DNA of 64,000 bases from Planctomycetota bacterium (GCA_029260735.1 JAJDCR010000101.1:1-64000); one strand, 5' to 3'. Shown: positions 14,101-29,100, counted from the stretch's first letter. Notes: a model not told the origin generated them from the letters alone. Numbers and translations are program-made.

Positions 14101-17100
14101 TCGAGAGGGATTTTCGCCATTGTTTCTGTTGGTGGGATTTGATAGAGTTGTTTTAGTGAAGCAGAATACTTGCTCGCCAAATGCTCACTTAATTGGGAAA
14201 GAGTTGTATAGCGGAAGAATATTTCTGGGGTCAAATCAATATTATAAACTTGGCTTATTTCTTGAGCAAACTTGGTCAAACCAATCGAATCAAATCCAAA
14301 ATTAGCGAAGTTCACATCATCTTCTAGTTGCGTGGCAGGTATTTTTAATAAACGTTCCACCAATACTTTAAGATCCTCTTTTACACATTCTAGGGTCTCC
14401 ATCCCTCTCAACTCTGCCCGCCAAAGCGATCCAGGTGTATTTTCCCCCTCCGGTTTTACTGCCCCTTCTGCTTCTTCTTCTATTTTTTGGCTCCATTTTG
14501 GTCTGTACTTCCGATGCAAAAAGTTCGTTATTCTGACAGCTTCTCCCGTCATAACCAGAGTTTGAGAATATCCCTTGCTCATAATCGTTTCAAAAGCAGC
14601 GATTCCCTCTTCTTCTCTTAACCACGATTGTCCGCTACTTTTCAGATATAACTCTTCTGACTCTTTCTTGCTTCCCATCCCTCCCTCTTTCCATAAGGGC
14701 CAACTAATTGTGATATATCTAGGAGACTTTCTTGACGATGACATTGTGCTCAGGGCCATTTGATAACGTTTCCCTACTGCATACGCGCAGTTGCCAAAAT
14801 CGCCTAATATCGCTGAGGAGGAGGAAAAATAACAGATCCAGTGGCACTTCTTAAATGCGCTCTTCACGGCATTGCTACCTTCTATATGGGCTGATAACAC
14901 ATTCTCAAATTCCGGCCAGCTTGAATCGGTAATTTTCTTTTTTCCTTCGATGCCGGCGGCATGAATCACACCGGTTATTTCTCCATCCCTCGACTCCATT
15001 TCTTTGGCTAATGAATGTAGTTTTTCTTGGTCTCTTATGTCGACAGATTCATAACGAACCGAACTCGCTCCTGCCTGGATCAGAGAGTTTAAAACTAATT
15101 CATGTTTCGCATTTTTTTGCGAACGCCCTAATAAGACAAGATGAGCATGATATTTTTGGGCTAGGTAGTTTGTAAATAATTGGCCTAAACCTCCCATTGC
15201 TCCTGTGATAACATAGGTTCCTTCCTTTTTTAGGGAAGCTTCTTTGGTTAGCTCATTGTCCAAGGACTCAAATGATAATTGCTGGCGGATACCTTTTTCA
15301 TAGCGATATACTCCTGCTTGCCCCATGCAGTTTTCTATAGCCTCTACGCTGGGGATGTCGTAAATGACTGTCATATTCAGTTCCATCGTCCTCTCATAAC
15401 CAATCCAAGATTGATCGTAAGCGGAGTGATAGCTTCCGACTAAAATCAATTGCTCTACTTTAGATTTACAGGTATTTAGCACTTGGAATATATCTCGAAT
15501 ACTTTTGTCCTTTTGCTTTACTTTTGGACGATAAATGATAAGCACACTAGTTTTTGTATTCGCAGCTATATTTATTGCTTGTAGTCCAGAATTTATCTCT
15601 GTTGTGGAAGACCACGTTTTCCCTTGTTCTTTAATACGTTTCTCTAAATTTTCTTGGATTTCATCTTCTATACCAATGTAAATAAGATGTTCAAAAGCCA
15701 AAGATGAAGAACTTAAATCTAAAGTATTTTTCCAAAATTCTCGATACATACTAAGACTTGGATTTTCTAGGGGAACGCTCGATTTAAAAGAAAGGGAGTG
15801 TTCTTTTTTCTCTGCTAATTTTGAAATCCAGTATCTTTCTTTGGCAAAAGGGTAGGTCGGTAAACTGATACGTTTGGGCCTAACTTCTCCAGAAAGTTGG
15901 TTCCAATAGAAACCCTTGGTTAACCCGGACAAAGACAAAAACTCCATCCCTTTAGGTTTGTGGATAAAAACAGATTTTTGCTCGAATAAACGAAAAGTAT
16001 TTACGGGAAGATCAACAGAAAAAGAGTTACTTTTTGGCTTATTTGATTCTGAAATCCAATAGCTTTCCTTGGCAAAAGGGTAGATAGGTAGACTAATGCG
16101 CTTTCCCTTATGCTTTTGGGATAGATCTTTAGTTGCCAATCTAGAAATAGTTGTTTGCTCTGATAAAGAAGAAGTGTTTTTATGAAGCATGGGGTGAGCC
16201 ATCGGAAAACCAGAGCCACATTTTAAAAGGAGGGAGTTATCTTTTTGATCCGCTGATTTTAGAATCCAGTATCTTTCCTTCGCAAAAGGGTGTGTTGGTA
16301 AACTAATCCGATTTGGTTTCATTTTTGAATAGAGCCGATTCCCATCGAAGGCGAATCCTTTGGGTTTATAAAAGGCACTAGAAGTTTCAAATTGTTTAGG
16401 AGATACTACTAAAGAAAAGCTGGATGAAGAAGCCCCGCTCTTAAATCCCAGTTCCTTGATCCAGTATCTTTTTTTAGAAAAAGGATAGGTTGGTAGGCTT
16501 ATCCTGGCGGGCTTATTCTCTCCATAGAGTTTATTCCAGTCAATGCTTAAACCTTTCGTTCGTTGTTCGGACAAATCAGATGCGTTTTCTTGCAAAAGTG
16601 GATGAATTGTTGAAGAAGGAAAGCCTGGTTGGGAAAAGAATACATCGCTTCTTTTGCTACTTAGTTCTGAGAGCCAATATTTTTCTTTAGCAAAAGGATA
16701 AGTGGGGAGATGGATGCGTTTGGGCTTTACTTCTCCATAGAGTTTACTCCAGTCAAAAGCTAAGCCTTTTACCCATAAATCAACAATCTTTGCATATTGT
16801 TTTTTCTTTGTCCATAACTCGGTAATCTTTTGCAGATCTTCGTCGGCAAGAAGCTTTGTTAAAGTTTCTTTATGACGTTCAACTTGTCCGATATACAAAT
16901 TATCCCTGGACTGATTTTCCACTAAGAAATTTTGTAGTTTTTCTTCTAATTCGGGAAAAGAAGTAACAATAAACCCTAATCTCTCATCCATCGCTTCTCG
17001 TCCTATTTGTAAGGTGAAAGCGACAGATTCTAGGTCAAGTTCTTCTTTGATCAAGATAGAGTTCCGAAGAAATTGCAACAAATCTTTGCCCCTATTCTCA

Positions 17101-20100
17101 AGCTCTTCTTTTGTTCTCGCGGAAAGAAGAATAATGATCTCCTGGGGTTTCAAAAGAAGCCTGTCATTAGCTGTTTTTCGATGAAGAGTGGAATATTCTT
17201 CTAAAATGACATGGGCGTTAGCTCCTCCTGCTCCAAAAGAAGAAATCCCTGCCAGACGAGGAACTTTTTTCTCTTCAACTTCTAAGTTTTCCCAAGAAGT
17301 TATTTGCTGACTTACGGCAAAGGGAGTTTTCTCAAAAGAAATATTAGGGTTGAGAGTCTGAGAGTGAAGACTGGGCACAATTTGTCGATGTTTCATCTGT
17401 AAAATAATTTTTGTCAACCCAGCAATTCCCGCCGCTGCTTCTAAGTGGCCGATATTTGATTTAACAGAACCAATTTTGCAGAAGCCAAAGTCGCTAGTAT
17501 CTTTCTTAAAGGCTTGAACTAAGCCTGTAATTTCGATGGGATCCCCTAGCTCTGTACCTGTACCATGGGCTTCTATATAGCTGATATGGCGAGCGTTAAT
17601 TTCTGCTTTGTCTAAAGTACTACGAATTAACTCTGCTTGGGCTTTAGGGTTGGGGACTGTAAAACCATTGGTTTTTCCTCCATGATTTACATTTGTTGCG
17701 CGAATTATCGCATGAATCGCGTCTTTATCCTTGATGGCAAGATCTAAAGACTTCAATAAAACAACTCCCGCTCCTTCTCCCGGAACAAATCCATTCCCTC
17801 CTGCTCCAAAACTTTTACACTGACCATCCGGAGAAAGCATTTGTTGCCCACAAAGTCCAATATAATTAGAAGGATGAAGGTATAGGTTAACTCCCCCCGC
17901 AAAAGCAAGAATACATTCTCCTCGGTGAATATGCTGACAAGCTTCATGAATCGCAGTTAAAGAAGAAGAACACATTGTATCAATGGGCATACTGGGTCCT
18001 CGCACATCGAGGAAATAAGAAAGACGGTTAGCGACAGAGCTGAAGGATGTATAAGGAAATACTTTTTCTCCTTGGTTCCAAAGTGGTGGCCCGTAGAGAT
18101 TAAATCCTGTTTTGGTTATCCCAGCAAAAACCCCTATTCTTTGTTGGTACTTCTCCTTGAGAGTATGTCGAGTATATCCGGCATCCTCAAGTGCGTTCCA
18201 AGAGGATTGCAAAAACAGTCGTTCTTGCGGATCTATGTTCATCGCCTCTTTGGGAGAAATTTTGAAAAATAAAGAATCAAATTCGGCAAATTGATCGACA
18301 AATCCTCCCCATTTACTATAGCTCTTCCCCTGCTCTAGAGCTTCTTTTCTATTAGAATGATAGAATTCTTTCAGAGACCAACGATCCTTTGGTATTTCTA
18401 TAATACAATCCTTACCCGACTTGAGGTTCTCCCAGTATTGTTCTAAGTTCTTTGCTTGGGGGTAAACTCCACTAATTCCGATAATGGCGATAGCTCTTGA
18501 ATCAGGTCTGTCATTATGAGGAATACCACTATGAGGAATACTACGAGGAAAATTTCTAGATTTTATATTTTGTGATTTCAAACAAGATGACTCTAGACCA
18601 TGATTTTTTCTTTCTTCTTGTACTGTTTTTGATGAAACTCTATCAACTCCTGACCACTGTAAACAAGCCAGCCTATGCTCTTTTGTAAAATACTTTGTTA
18701 GCTCTTTTAATGTCTGATATTCAAAAAATAAAGTTGCTGAGATTTCCCCAAACACTTCCCCCAATTTGATATTGAGTTGAGTGATCATGATGGAATCTAT
18801 TCCGTAGATTTCTAAAACTTCCTTTTCATCGATTTTAGAGGGGGGAAGTTTGATTACTTCTCCAAACAATCCTTTGATTTTAAGCAAAGTTTTTTCGTAG
18901 AACATTTTATCGCCTACGTTTGTCCCAGTTAAGTTTGTCTCAGTTAAGTTTGTTTTTCTAAGCAGTTTTTCTAATAATCGCCAGGACTTACTTTTTTTAC
19001 GAAGTTTCGGGCCTAACTTTGAGAGACGCGAGGCACTTCTTTTCTCATTTAAGCCTGATACCCAATATCTTTTTTTGGCAAAGGGATAGGTCGGTAGACT
19101 GATCCGTTTGGGCTTAATTTCTCCATAGAGTTTATTCCAGTCTAATTTTAAGCCTTGGGTCCAAAAATCAAGGAGTTTGGAAAATTTTTTGCTTTGAATC
19201 CATTTTCTAATAGCTTCTTCTAACTCTTCGTCGGCGCTAAAAGCAGCCATCGCTTTTTTATTTTTCTTTAGCTGCCCTCGATAACGATGATCGCTTAAAA
19301 AGAATTCTTTACCTGTAAAAATAGAGCTAAAGCGTTGTTGGAATAAATCCGAAGTATTTTCATGGACTAATGGATGAAATATCTTGGCATACCCTGGAAT
19401 CAAAATATTTTGAGAGGAAAATTGATCTTTTGATTTTGAAATCCAATATCTTTCTTTGGCAAAAGAATAAGTCGGTAAACTAATTCGTTCTGGCTTAATT
19501 TCTCCATAGAGTTGGTTCCAGTCAAAAGGTAATCCTCTGATCCAGAATTCCATAATCCGAGAAAAATCCTTTTCTTTTATCCAAGTTTCTCTAAGACTAG
19601 TGATCTCACTACCGCTAAGTACACTTAAAATATCTTCATTTGATTTGCCTTGGTCAGGATAAGTTTCTTCGAAGACCTTTTCTTTTTCTAAAAAACTGTC
19701 CAACTTTGATCGTAGCTCGGAGAGATTTTGGACAAAAAATGCCGCCCTCGTTTCCATTGCCGTGCGTCCTATTTGTAATGTGTAGGCCAAGTTCACTAGA
19801 GAAATGTCTTTGTTTTTGGATAAGAATTCTTTGAACTTCTGGACGTACTCATAGAGACGAGATTTGTTTTTCGCGGAAAGAGGAATAATGTAGCCTTTAT
19901 CCGCTAAGAGATAACTATTTGTGGGGGAAATATTCTGGGGGAAATATTCTTCAATAACTAAATGAGCATTGGTTCCACTAAACCCAAAAGAACTTACCGC
20001 CGCTCGCCGAGGAAAATGAAGAGGACTTTTCCAATGTTTTCGCTCTGTATTCACATAAAAAGGAGAGTTTTTGAAATCAAAGTGAGAGTTCCCTTTGGTA

Positions 20101-23100
20101 AAATTTAAACTAGGAGCGAGTTCTTGGTGCTTCATGGATAAAAGTACTTTTTGAAGACTGGCCACACCCGCCGCAGCCGAGGTATGCCCAATATTACTTT
20201 TTACCGAAGCGAGAGCACAATAGTTTTTCTGGGAAGTTTTTTCTTTAAAGACTGCGGCCAAGGCCTCTAGTTCGATAGGATCGCCTAACTTTGTTCCCGT
20301 ACCGTGGGTTTCTACATAGCTGATGGTTTCTGGATCAATTCTATATTTAGAATAGATCTCACGCTCTAATTCAATTTGACTATTAACACTAGGGGCAGTA
20401 ATGCCATTAGTTTTTCCATCTTGATTAATTCCGGAGCCTTGAATTATTCCATAGATAAAATCTCTATCTTTTTGAGCATCTTTTAGACGTTTTAAAACAA
20501 TGGCTCCGACCCCTTCTCCAGGGACAAATCCATTGGCAGAATCGTCAAAAGTTTTACATTGTCCTTCAGGGGATAACATTCCTGCTTGGCACATCCCGAT
20601 GTAAGATTCAGGGGTCAGGTATAAGGTAACTCCTCCTGCCACTGCCATCTCGATTTCATTATGAATTAAGGCTTGGCAAGCCAGATGAATAGCAACCAAG
20701 GAAGAAGAACAAGCAGTGTCTATGGGAAGAGCAGGCCCTTTTAAATTGAGGTAATAAGCAATTCTTGCTGCTCCTATGGCAGGGCTGTTTCCTGTCGTAT
20801 CTGAAAATTCAGAGTCATTTTGAGCAAGAAGTAAGGAATATTCATTACTCATAATTCCCAGATAAACACCACATTTTTTGTTGCTTAAAGATTCGCTTGA
20901 GTAGCCTGCATCTTCAAAGGCTTTATAACTTTCTTGAAGAAACAAACGATGTTGAGGATCCATTAATTGGGCTTGGGCAGGAGAAATTTGGAAAAATAGT
21001 GGGTCAAAGCATTCAACGCCCTCTAACATTCCTAACCATTTACAATACACTTTCCCTTTTTTAGAAGGATCTTTATCATAGTATTGATTAACATCCCAAC
21101 GGGATTTTGGGATTTCACGAATCGAGTTTTTTCCTTGAACTAAATTATTCCAATACTCATTCAAATCGTTTGCTTGTGGGTATCTTCCGGACATTCCAAT
21201 AATGGCAACTTTGTCATCATCATAAGCTACACTTTTACTTACACTTTTACTTACCATAATAGGATGCATCTTGCGGCGAGTCGGTTTCGTGGAGTGTAAG
21301 AATGTATTAGAAGTTGCAGAGGAACTTTTTTTACTTACTACCACAGGTGTAGAGACTAAAGGAGGTAATTTTTTGATTTCTCGCTCTAGAAATACTGCAA
21401 ATTGAAGAATTGTAGGATAGTCATAAAGTTTTGTTGCCGAAATGGAGATACCATATTCTTGATTGATTTCTCTTATCCATTCTACTCCTATAATCGAATC
21501 CATCCCCATATCAATAAAAGGTTTTTCAAAATCTAGATCTGTATCCTTGAGATATAAAGTTTTTGCTAAGCTAATTTTTAATTCTTTTTGTAAAATTTCT
21601 TTTGAAAACTTTTTTTGAATCAATGGATACGATTCAGAAGTTTTTATAGAATCTTTTAATAATAAATTCGAAGATTCCAAGGTTAATCCAAACGATTGTT
21701 TGCTGCTACTTACCGTTTCTTCTTTAATCAAATCTACTCCAGATAAAATTTGTAATTCAATCTTTTTCGGTTTATTAAAGGAACTGGAGCTAAATCGTTG
21801 TTCTGATAAATCAGAAGTATTTTCATGAACAAACGGGTGGATCTGTGATCCAGCGGACAGAGGAAGATCTAATTGCGAAGGAGTCCAGTTCCCCTGTATT
21901 TTCTTTAATTCGGAGATCCAGTATCTTTCTTTTGCAAAAGAATAGGTTGGTAAACTCAAGCGTCTTGGTTTCTCTTCTCCATATAATTTATTCCAATCTA
22001 AAGCCAAGCCTTTGACCCACAAATCCAACAGTTTTGAAAATTTTTTCCTCTGAATCCATTTTTCAATTAGCTCTTGGAACTCTTCATCTGTAGTAAATAA
22101 GGAAAGCGCTTTCTTATTCTCTGGAACCTGGCCTTGGTAGAAGTCTTCCATTTCTCGATTTCCTGCCAAGAATTTTCCTAATTTACCTTCTAACTCTGGA
22201 ATAGAGGTGACAATCAAACCGAGGCGTTTCTCCATTCCTTCTCGTCCTACTTGCAAGGTGAAAGCTAGAGATTGCAGTTCAATTTTTTCTTTCTCAAAAA
22301 GAGGAGATTTGAGAAACTGTAATAAAGCGATAACTCTTTTTTCTAGCTGTTCCTTAGTTCTTGCGGAAAGAGGAATAATGACAGGATCTCTTCGTTTTTT
22401 CGAATCTAGATGAATTTTTCTGGGGGGAATATATTCTTCTAGTAGGACGTGAGCATTTGCTCCTCCCGCTCCAAAAGAAGAAATTCCTGCCAAACGAGGA
22501 ATTTCTTTTCCCTCGACTTTCGGACGTTCCCAAGAAATTAATTTTTGATTTACAGTAAAAGGAGTACTCTTAAAAGAAATATTGGGATTGAGAACACTTG
22601 AGTGAAGGTTTGGTGCAATTTGCCCATGTTTCATTTGAAGAATAATTTTTGTCAATCCTGCAATTCCTGCAGCCGCTTCTAAGTGACCAACATTTGATTT
22701 CACAGAACCAACTTTACAGAAATCTAGTTCTAGAGTGTCTCTCTGAAAAGCTTGGGTTAGCCCTGTGATTTCGATGGGGTCTCCTAACTCTGTTCCCGTT
22801 CCATGAGCTTCGATATAGCTAATAGAGCGGGCGTTAATTCCTGCTTTGTCAAAAGTGCGGCGAATCAACTTTGCTTGGGCTTTAGGATTGGGGACTGTGT
22901 ATCCATTGGTTTTTCCTCCATGGTTTACACTCGTTGCTCGGATTACAGCATGGATTACGTCTTGGTCTCTCATGGCAGCCTTGAAGGACTTTAATAAAAC
23001 CACTCCCACTCCCTCTCCGGGAACAAAGCCATCCCCCTGGGCTCCAAAACTTTTGCATTGCCCTTCTTGGGAGAGCATTCTAAGTCCACAGAGAACAGTA

Positions 23101-26100
23101 TAGTTAGAAGGATGAAGATATAAGTTGACTCCTCCTGCTAATGCCATCTTGCATTCCCCTCGATGAATATGCTCACAGGCTTCATGGATTGCAGTCAAAG
23201 AAGAAGAGCACATCGTATCAATGGGCATACTCGGGCCTTGTATATCGAGAAAATAAGAGAGGCGATTGGCCAACGAACTAAAAGATGTATGAGGAAGTAT
23301 TTTTTTTCCTTGGTCCCAAAATTTCAACCCATAGAGATTAAATCCTGTTTTGGTTATACCAGCAAAAACACCTACTTGCTGTTGGTATTCTTCTTGGAGA
23401 GTATTACGAGTATATCCAGCATCTTCAAGTGCATTCCAAGAAGCTTGCAGAAACATCCGTTCTTGCGGATCTATGGCCACTGCTTCTTTGGGAGAAATCT
23501 TAAAAAATAAAGAATCAAATTCGGCAAAAGAGTCGACAAACCCTCCCCATTTGCTATAGCTTTTTCCTAGCTCAATCGCTTCTTCTTTATCAGGGTGATA
23601 GAAACCTTCCAAAGACCAACGCTCCTTTGGTATTTCTGTGATACAATCTCGGCCTGATTTTAGGTTCTCCCAATATTCTTCTAAGGTTTCTGCTTGGGGA
23701 TAAATTCCACTGATTCCAATAATGGCAATAGGTTCTGAGCTATTACCAGAACTATAATTGGAGGGAATAAGCTCCGAATTTTTCGAGCTTATCTTCTGAG
23801 ATTTTAAAGCAGATAAGCTTGATAGCTTTTTTTCCTGCTCCGAATTTTCTGGTTGTTTTTCGCTGGCCTCTAGTTTAACTTCATCGAGTCCCGTCCAATG
23901 GAGGCAGAGGGGCTTATACTCTTTTGTAAAATACTCTGTTAGCTCTTCTAAATTCGAGTATTCAAAGAAAAGAGTGGCAGAGATTTCACCAAATACTTCC
24001 ATCAATTTTATGTTGAGCTGAGTGATTAGGATGGAATCAATTCCGTAGGCTTCTAAAGTTTCTTTTTCATCAATCTCATAAGAAGAAAGTTTGATGACTT
24101 GACTAAACAGTTGCTTGATCTTGTGCAAAGTTTTTTGGTGGAGTAGTTTAGAGTCTGTTTCAGCAGTGGTATTTGGTCTTGTTTTTCGAAGTAGTTTTTG
24201 TAACAATTTCCGAGGTTTATTTGCTTGAGATTCTCTATTTAATTTTCTATTCAACTCTCTATTCAATTCTCTATTGAAAAAAGAATCACGAGAAAAGAAT
24301 TCATCATGAGAAAACTTTTCTTTAGCGAAAGGGTAAGTGGGGAGGCCATATAAACGTTTCCCTGAGTCATTTTCATATAAATGTTTCCAATCCATATCAG
24401 AGCCATTAACCCAGAGTTCGGCGAGTTTTTTATATTCCTTATCTTTTAGCAATTCGTTAATATAGCGCTTTCCTGCACGAGTTTCACCGATCTTCACGGA
24501 GCTTTTCTTTATGGCACCACAATAGCTTTTTTTATCCCTTCTATTATCTAAAAAAAAGCTTAAACTCTGGAGGAGTTCTTCCTCATTCGTACTTAATATA
24601 GCTAATCTCTCGGACATAGCCTCTCGGCCTATTTGAAAAGTATAGCAAAAATGCTCCAGATTAACTTTTGCAGAAGACTTAAAATAGTCAATAACTGCCC
24701 TTGCATACGCCTTTAATCTATCTTCATTTTTTGCAGATAATACAAATAAAACCGTCTGATTTTTGTTCGGGTTTTTGGACTGTATTTTTTCGGATAAAGA
24801 ATATTCTTCTAAAACAACATGAGCATTGACACCGCTAAACCCAAACGAACTAACCCCAGCTCTTAGTGGAATAATTTGGCTTTGATGATCTCGTTGATTC
24901 TCCCATTTCTTATTTTTCTCCAGAATATAAAAGGGCGTTTCTTTCAACTCAATTTGGGGATTTAACTCATTAAAGTGTAAGTTCTTGATGAGTTGCTTAT
25001 GTTTTAATTGCAAAACAGTTTTAATAAATCCAGAAATACCCGCGGCCATTTCTAAATGACCAATATGTGATTTGACAGTTCCAAGAGCACAGTATCCTGT
25101 TTCTCCTGCTGCTTTATTTCGTTTTTCAAAAATTTTTTTTAATCCTTGAATCTCTATGGGATCTCCTAGGGGCGTCCCTGTTCCGTGCGCTTCTATATAT
25201 GTCAATGTCGCTGGATCAACTTCTCCTCTTTTCTGAGCTTGGGCAATAACTTCGGCTTGAGCAATTGGATTGGGAGCGGTTAAGGAGTTAGATCGTCCAT
25301 CATGATTGACAGCACTTCCTTTGATAATTGCATATATTGCATCTCCCTCTTTTTCTGCTTTTTCCAGCGACTTTAAAACAACAACCCCAACTCCTTCTCC
25401 TCGTCCATATCCATTTGCTTCTTTGGAAAATGTCTTACATCGACCATCTTTGCTAATCGCTCCTGTTTTTCGAAAACTGATATGCGCTATTGGAGTTAGC
25501 ATAAGTTGGCCCGCACCTGTGACTGCGAGATCACAATCTCCTGTCTGAATGGCAGTAACCCCCTTATGAATGGCAACTAGCCCGGAGGAACATGCCGTTT
25601 CTATTATATCTATGGGGCCTTTCAAGTTTAAAAAATGGCTCAACCTGGCTATTCCCATGGAGGCAACCCCAGTCGTGGAACTTTCCCATATATATTCTGA
25701 ATCTGCTTGGGAACAGATATAAGAATATTCTCCTGTGGCCACTCCGATAAATATCCCCACTTTTGTACCCCACAAAGCTTTGGGGGAATATCCAGAATCT
25801 TCTATCGCGTGCCAAATCTCTTCTAAGATTTTTCGGATCTGAGGATCTATAAACATCGATTCTCGGGGAGAAAGATTAAAAAACAACGGGTCAAAGGTGT
25901 CATGATCATCTATAAATCCTCCCCATTTGCAGTCTGTCTTTTCTCCTCTTACAGGATCGCCGTATATCCTTTCCCAATCCCAGCGGTCTTTAGGAATTTC
26001 CTTGATGCAATCCCTCCCCTTGACCAAATTGGCCCAAAAAGCATCTATATTTTTTGCTTTTGGAAATATGGCACTCATCCCAATAACCGCAATATCATCC

Positions 26101-29100
26101 GCTCTGTCCTTTGGTGATTTTTTAAGGGAATGTTTCTCTTGTTTTGGCGCAGACTTTGCAAAGGCTATGTTCTCTTTGCATATCTGAATGGCCGATACCA
26201 TTAATTTATCGGCAATACCATCCACGTGCCTATTTCTCCAATTCTCTAAATCGCTGTTCTGGCTCCAGCGATTAAACTCTCCTAACGATTTGCCACAATA
26301 GATTTGATAGTTTTCGATATCTTCTCTTCCTTCGAGAGCAGCATGAAAACTATCTTTCAAGTAGTATCCATAAATTCTATTTAAATCCTTGTTCTTAGAT
26401 TTTTGCAATAACTTGGCGAAGAAGGGAACCGATTCAAAATAGTCTTGTGCTTTCTTTAAAAGATCTTCCCATAACTCTTCCTGAAATATAGATAGAATTT
26501 TTTCCTTATCGCTTAGAGAAACCTCACCGACCTCATTTTGATTGTTCAGAAGCTCTCTTAGATAATTCTCTCTCTGGACAAAGTCCACTCCTTCACTTAG
26601 AACTTGAACCTTACCCTGTATTCCTAAGGGAAAGCCGTTGACATATCCTGTCCCCTTTGGAGTGGCTTTCTGAAGCAAATCTTTTGCCAATTCACTTTGA
26701 GACGATTCTACGGTACATTGATTTATCGAGCCTGTCAGGACATAATCTGCTCCTTTTAGAAAAGCATTGGCAATACTACTTGGGGTTGATATTCCTCCCG
26801 CCACACCTACTGGTATAGGCTGCTCATAGTTTCTCTCTAGTTTATTTCTTTCCGATATCAGTTCGGGAAGTGCCGTTGTCCAGTTTTTACTATCTGTCCA
26901 GGCCCCTGAGTCTCCCTCAAATGTGATAAAGTTGCAAAAAGGAACTTTTTTAGCCAATTTTGCTTCTGTTAGGGTAATTTGTTTTTTGTCTAATAGTTTC
27001 TGAATCACTTTATCTCGGATTGGTTCCATAAATCTTTTGGCCAGCTCTATGCTGGTAATTTTTGCAATAATGCTATTGGGAGCTTTTACTTTACCGCTTG
27101 GATCCGTTTCTAGTCCTTTTATTCTGAATAGGGCGGCCCCCATATCGACATCGAAAAAACCAGAGTATTCGATAACTCTTATCTTTTTATCTAAGAGGTA
27201 ATAAATAAGTGCTTCATTACTAGAGCTATCTGGGGAGAAAAGGTAATTGACAGCAAAAGAACCCCTCGTTTCTAATTGAATGCTCTGGATATTTTCTTTT
27301 AATTCATGTAGAGGAACATTCGCGGTGCCAAGAACGGACAGTAAGTTTGAGTCAGCCATTTTAATAACCAGAGAGGATGAAGCTATACCGCTTCCCATAC
27401 CTCCTGCCATATAAGGATACTTGACCTTAAAGTACTCCATAAAAAACAGACTTCTTTGAGAAAATATAGATTCGACCGGTTCTTTTTTTACGGAAGGCTC
27501 ATTTTCCTCAAAGTATTGTTTCTTCTCTAATGGGCCTAATTTATGGGAAAAATTTTCGGCAATATATTCCGATAATTCTCTTAATTTGCTGAGTTCAAAA
27601 AAGAGAACAGGATTTAACTCAATCTCATATTTTTCATCTAACTGATCGCTTAAAGTCATAATATTGATAGAGTTAAATCCCAGATCACTCATCTCTTCAT
27701 CCCAAGGGACTTCGTTTTCATCTACTTTTAATATAGGGGAAACGGCTTGTCGGACTAATTTTTCTGCCCATCTTAAGGTTTCTTTGTCCAGTCGGATTCT
27801 TTTTGGAGGACGGGTTAATTTTTCCGTCATCTTCTTCTGATAGTCTTTCCAGCGATATTGAATGCCTGCTTGCCTAACTCCCATTTCTGAGCATTTAAAC
27901 ATAGCCTCAAATCCTACACTGCTGGGTAATGGCAATACCCCTTGAGAAACTCTCATAATATTACGAATTGTATCGGGTAAATCCATGCCCCCTTTTTCCC
28001 ATTGGGGCCAATTAATTGCTATAAGATTTATTTTTTTTCTCGTCCGCCATTGCTCTGTTAATCCATTTAAGTAGGCATTGGCCGCCGCATAATCCCCACT
28101 ATATTGCTGCCCATTAACCGCTTGGGACGAGAACAAGACTATTTTATGCACATTCAATTTTTCACTGTAGTTCAATAGGTATTCGGCGCCGATACACTTA
28201 GATTCTAGGGCTATTTTAATATCGTCTACTGTTTTTTGAATAGTTATTTGGGGCTCTGACACCTGTCCTACTGTATAAAAAATACTTTGAATCTCTTTGC
28301 TCTTCAAAGCATCAACTGCTGCGACAAACATCAAGGGATCGCATACATCTAAAACATTCCAAGAAATCTTCTTATCCCATTTTTTTCCTTCCTCTGTCTT
28401 GGGAATTCCGCTACGAGTTGAAATAACAATCTCGATATCTTGATTCTTCTCCAACAGCCAGCCGGTAAGCTGCTCGGCAATGATCCCACCTCCTATAATC
28501 CAGTAAACGCCGCTTTTAATTTCTAATTTGTCGACAATTTCAAGGTCACTGAGAATCCGTGTTTCTTCAAGACAGTACTTTCCTGCTGTATTATATAGAA
28601 TATTAGCTTGCTGATGTTTTGGGTCTTGGTAAATCTCTTGAATACGGCTAGAAATATCTGTGTTTTCGGGAGTGTCTTGCATCTGGATATGCCGAAAATT
28701 GCTCCGGTTTATCTCTAGCTGTAGCGTTTTGAAGTAGGCACTAATGGCATAACTTAGAGGAGGAGAAACTGCTTGTGATGTTACAATAAGCAAGTCTGCA
28801 TCCCTCTGATCTAATTTTTTTTCCAAAACAAAATTATTAATTGTTGCTAAAAATTGAGCCAACTCTGAAACTGTAGCCGGGGCTGGAAAGCAAGTATCAA
28901 AACAAAACTGAGTGCCGCCACTAAAACCGATGCCTATGGTGTGGAGGTTTTTTGGTAACTTTTGTTCGTTGGACGACAGAACGCTTGGTCGCATTTTAGT
29001 CGGTGATTCTCTGGGGATAAATTCCGAAACGGAATATTCGAGATATCCTGTATATTTCTGGCTTAGAGATTTTTTTAGGCGAAGTGATTTTGTTTCTTCA

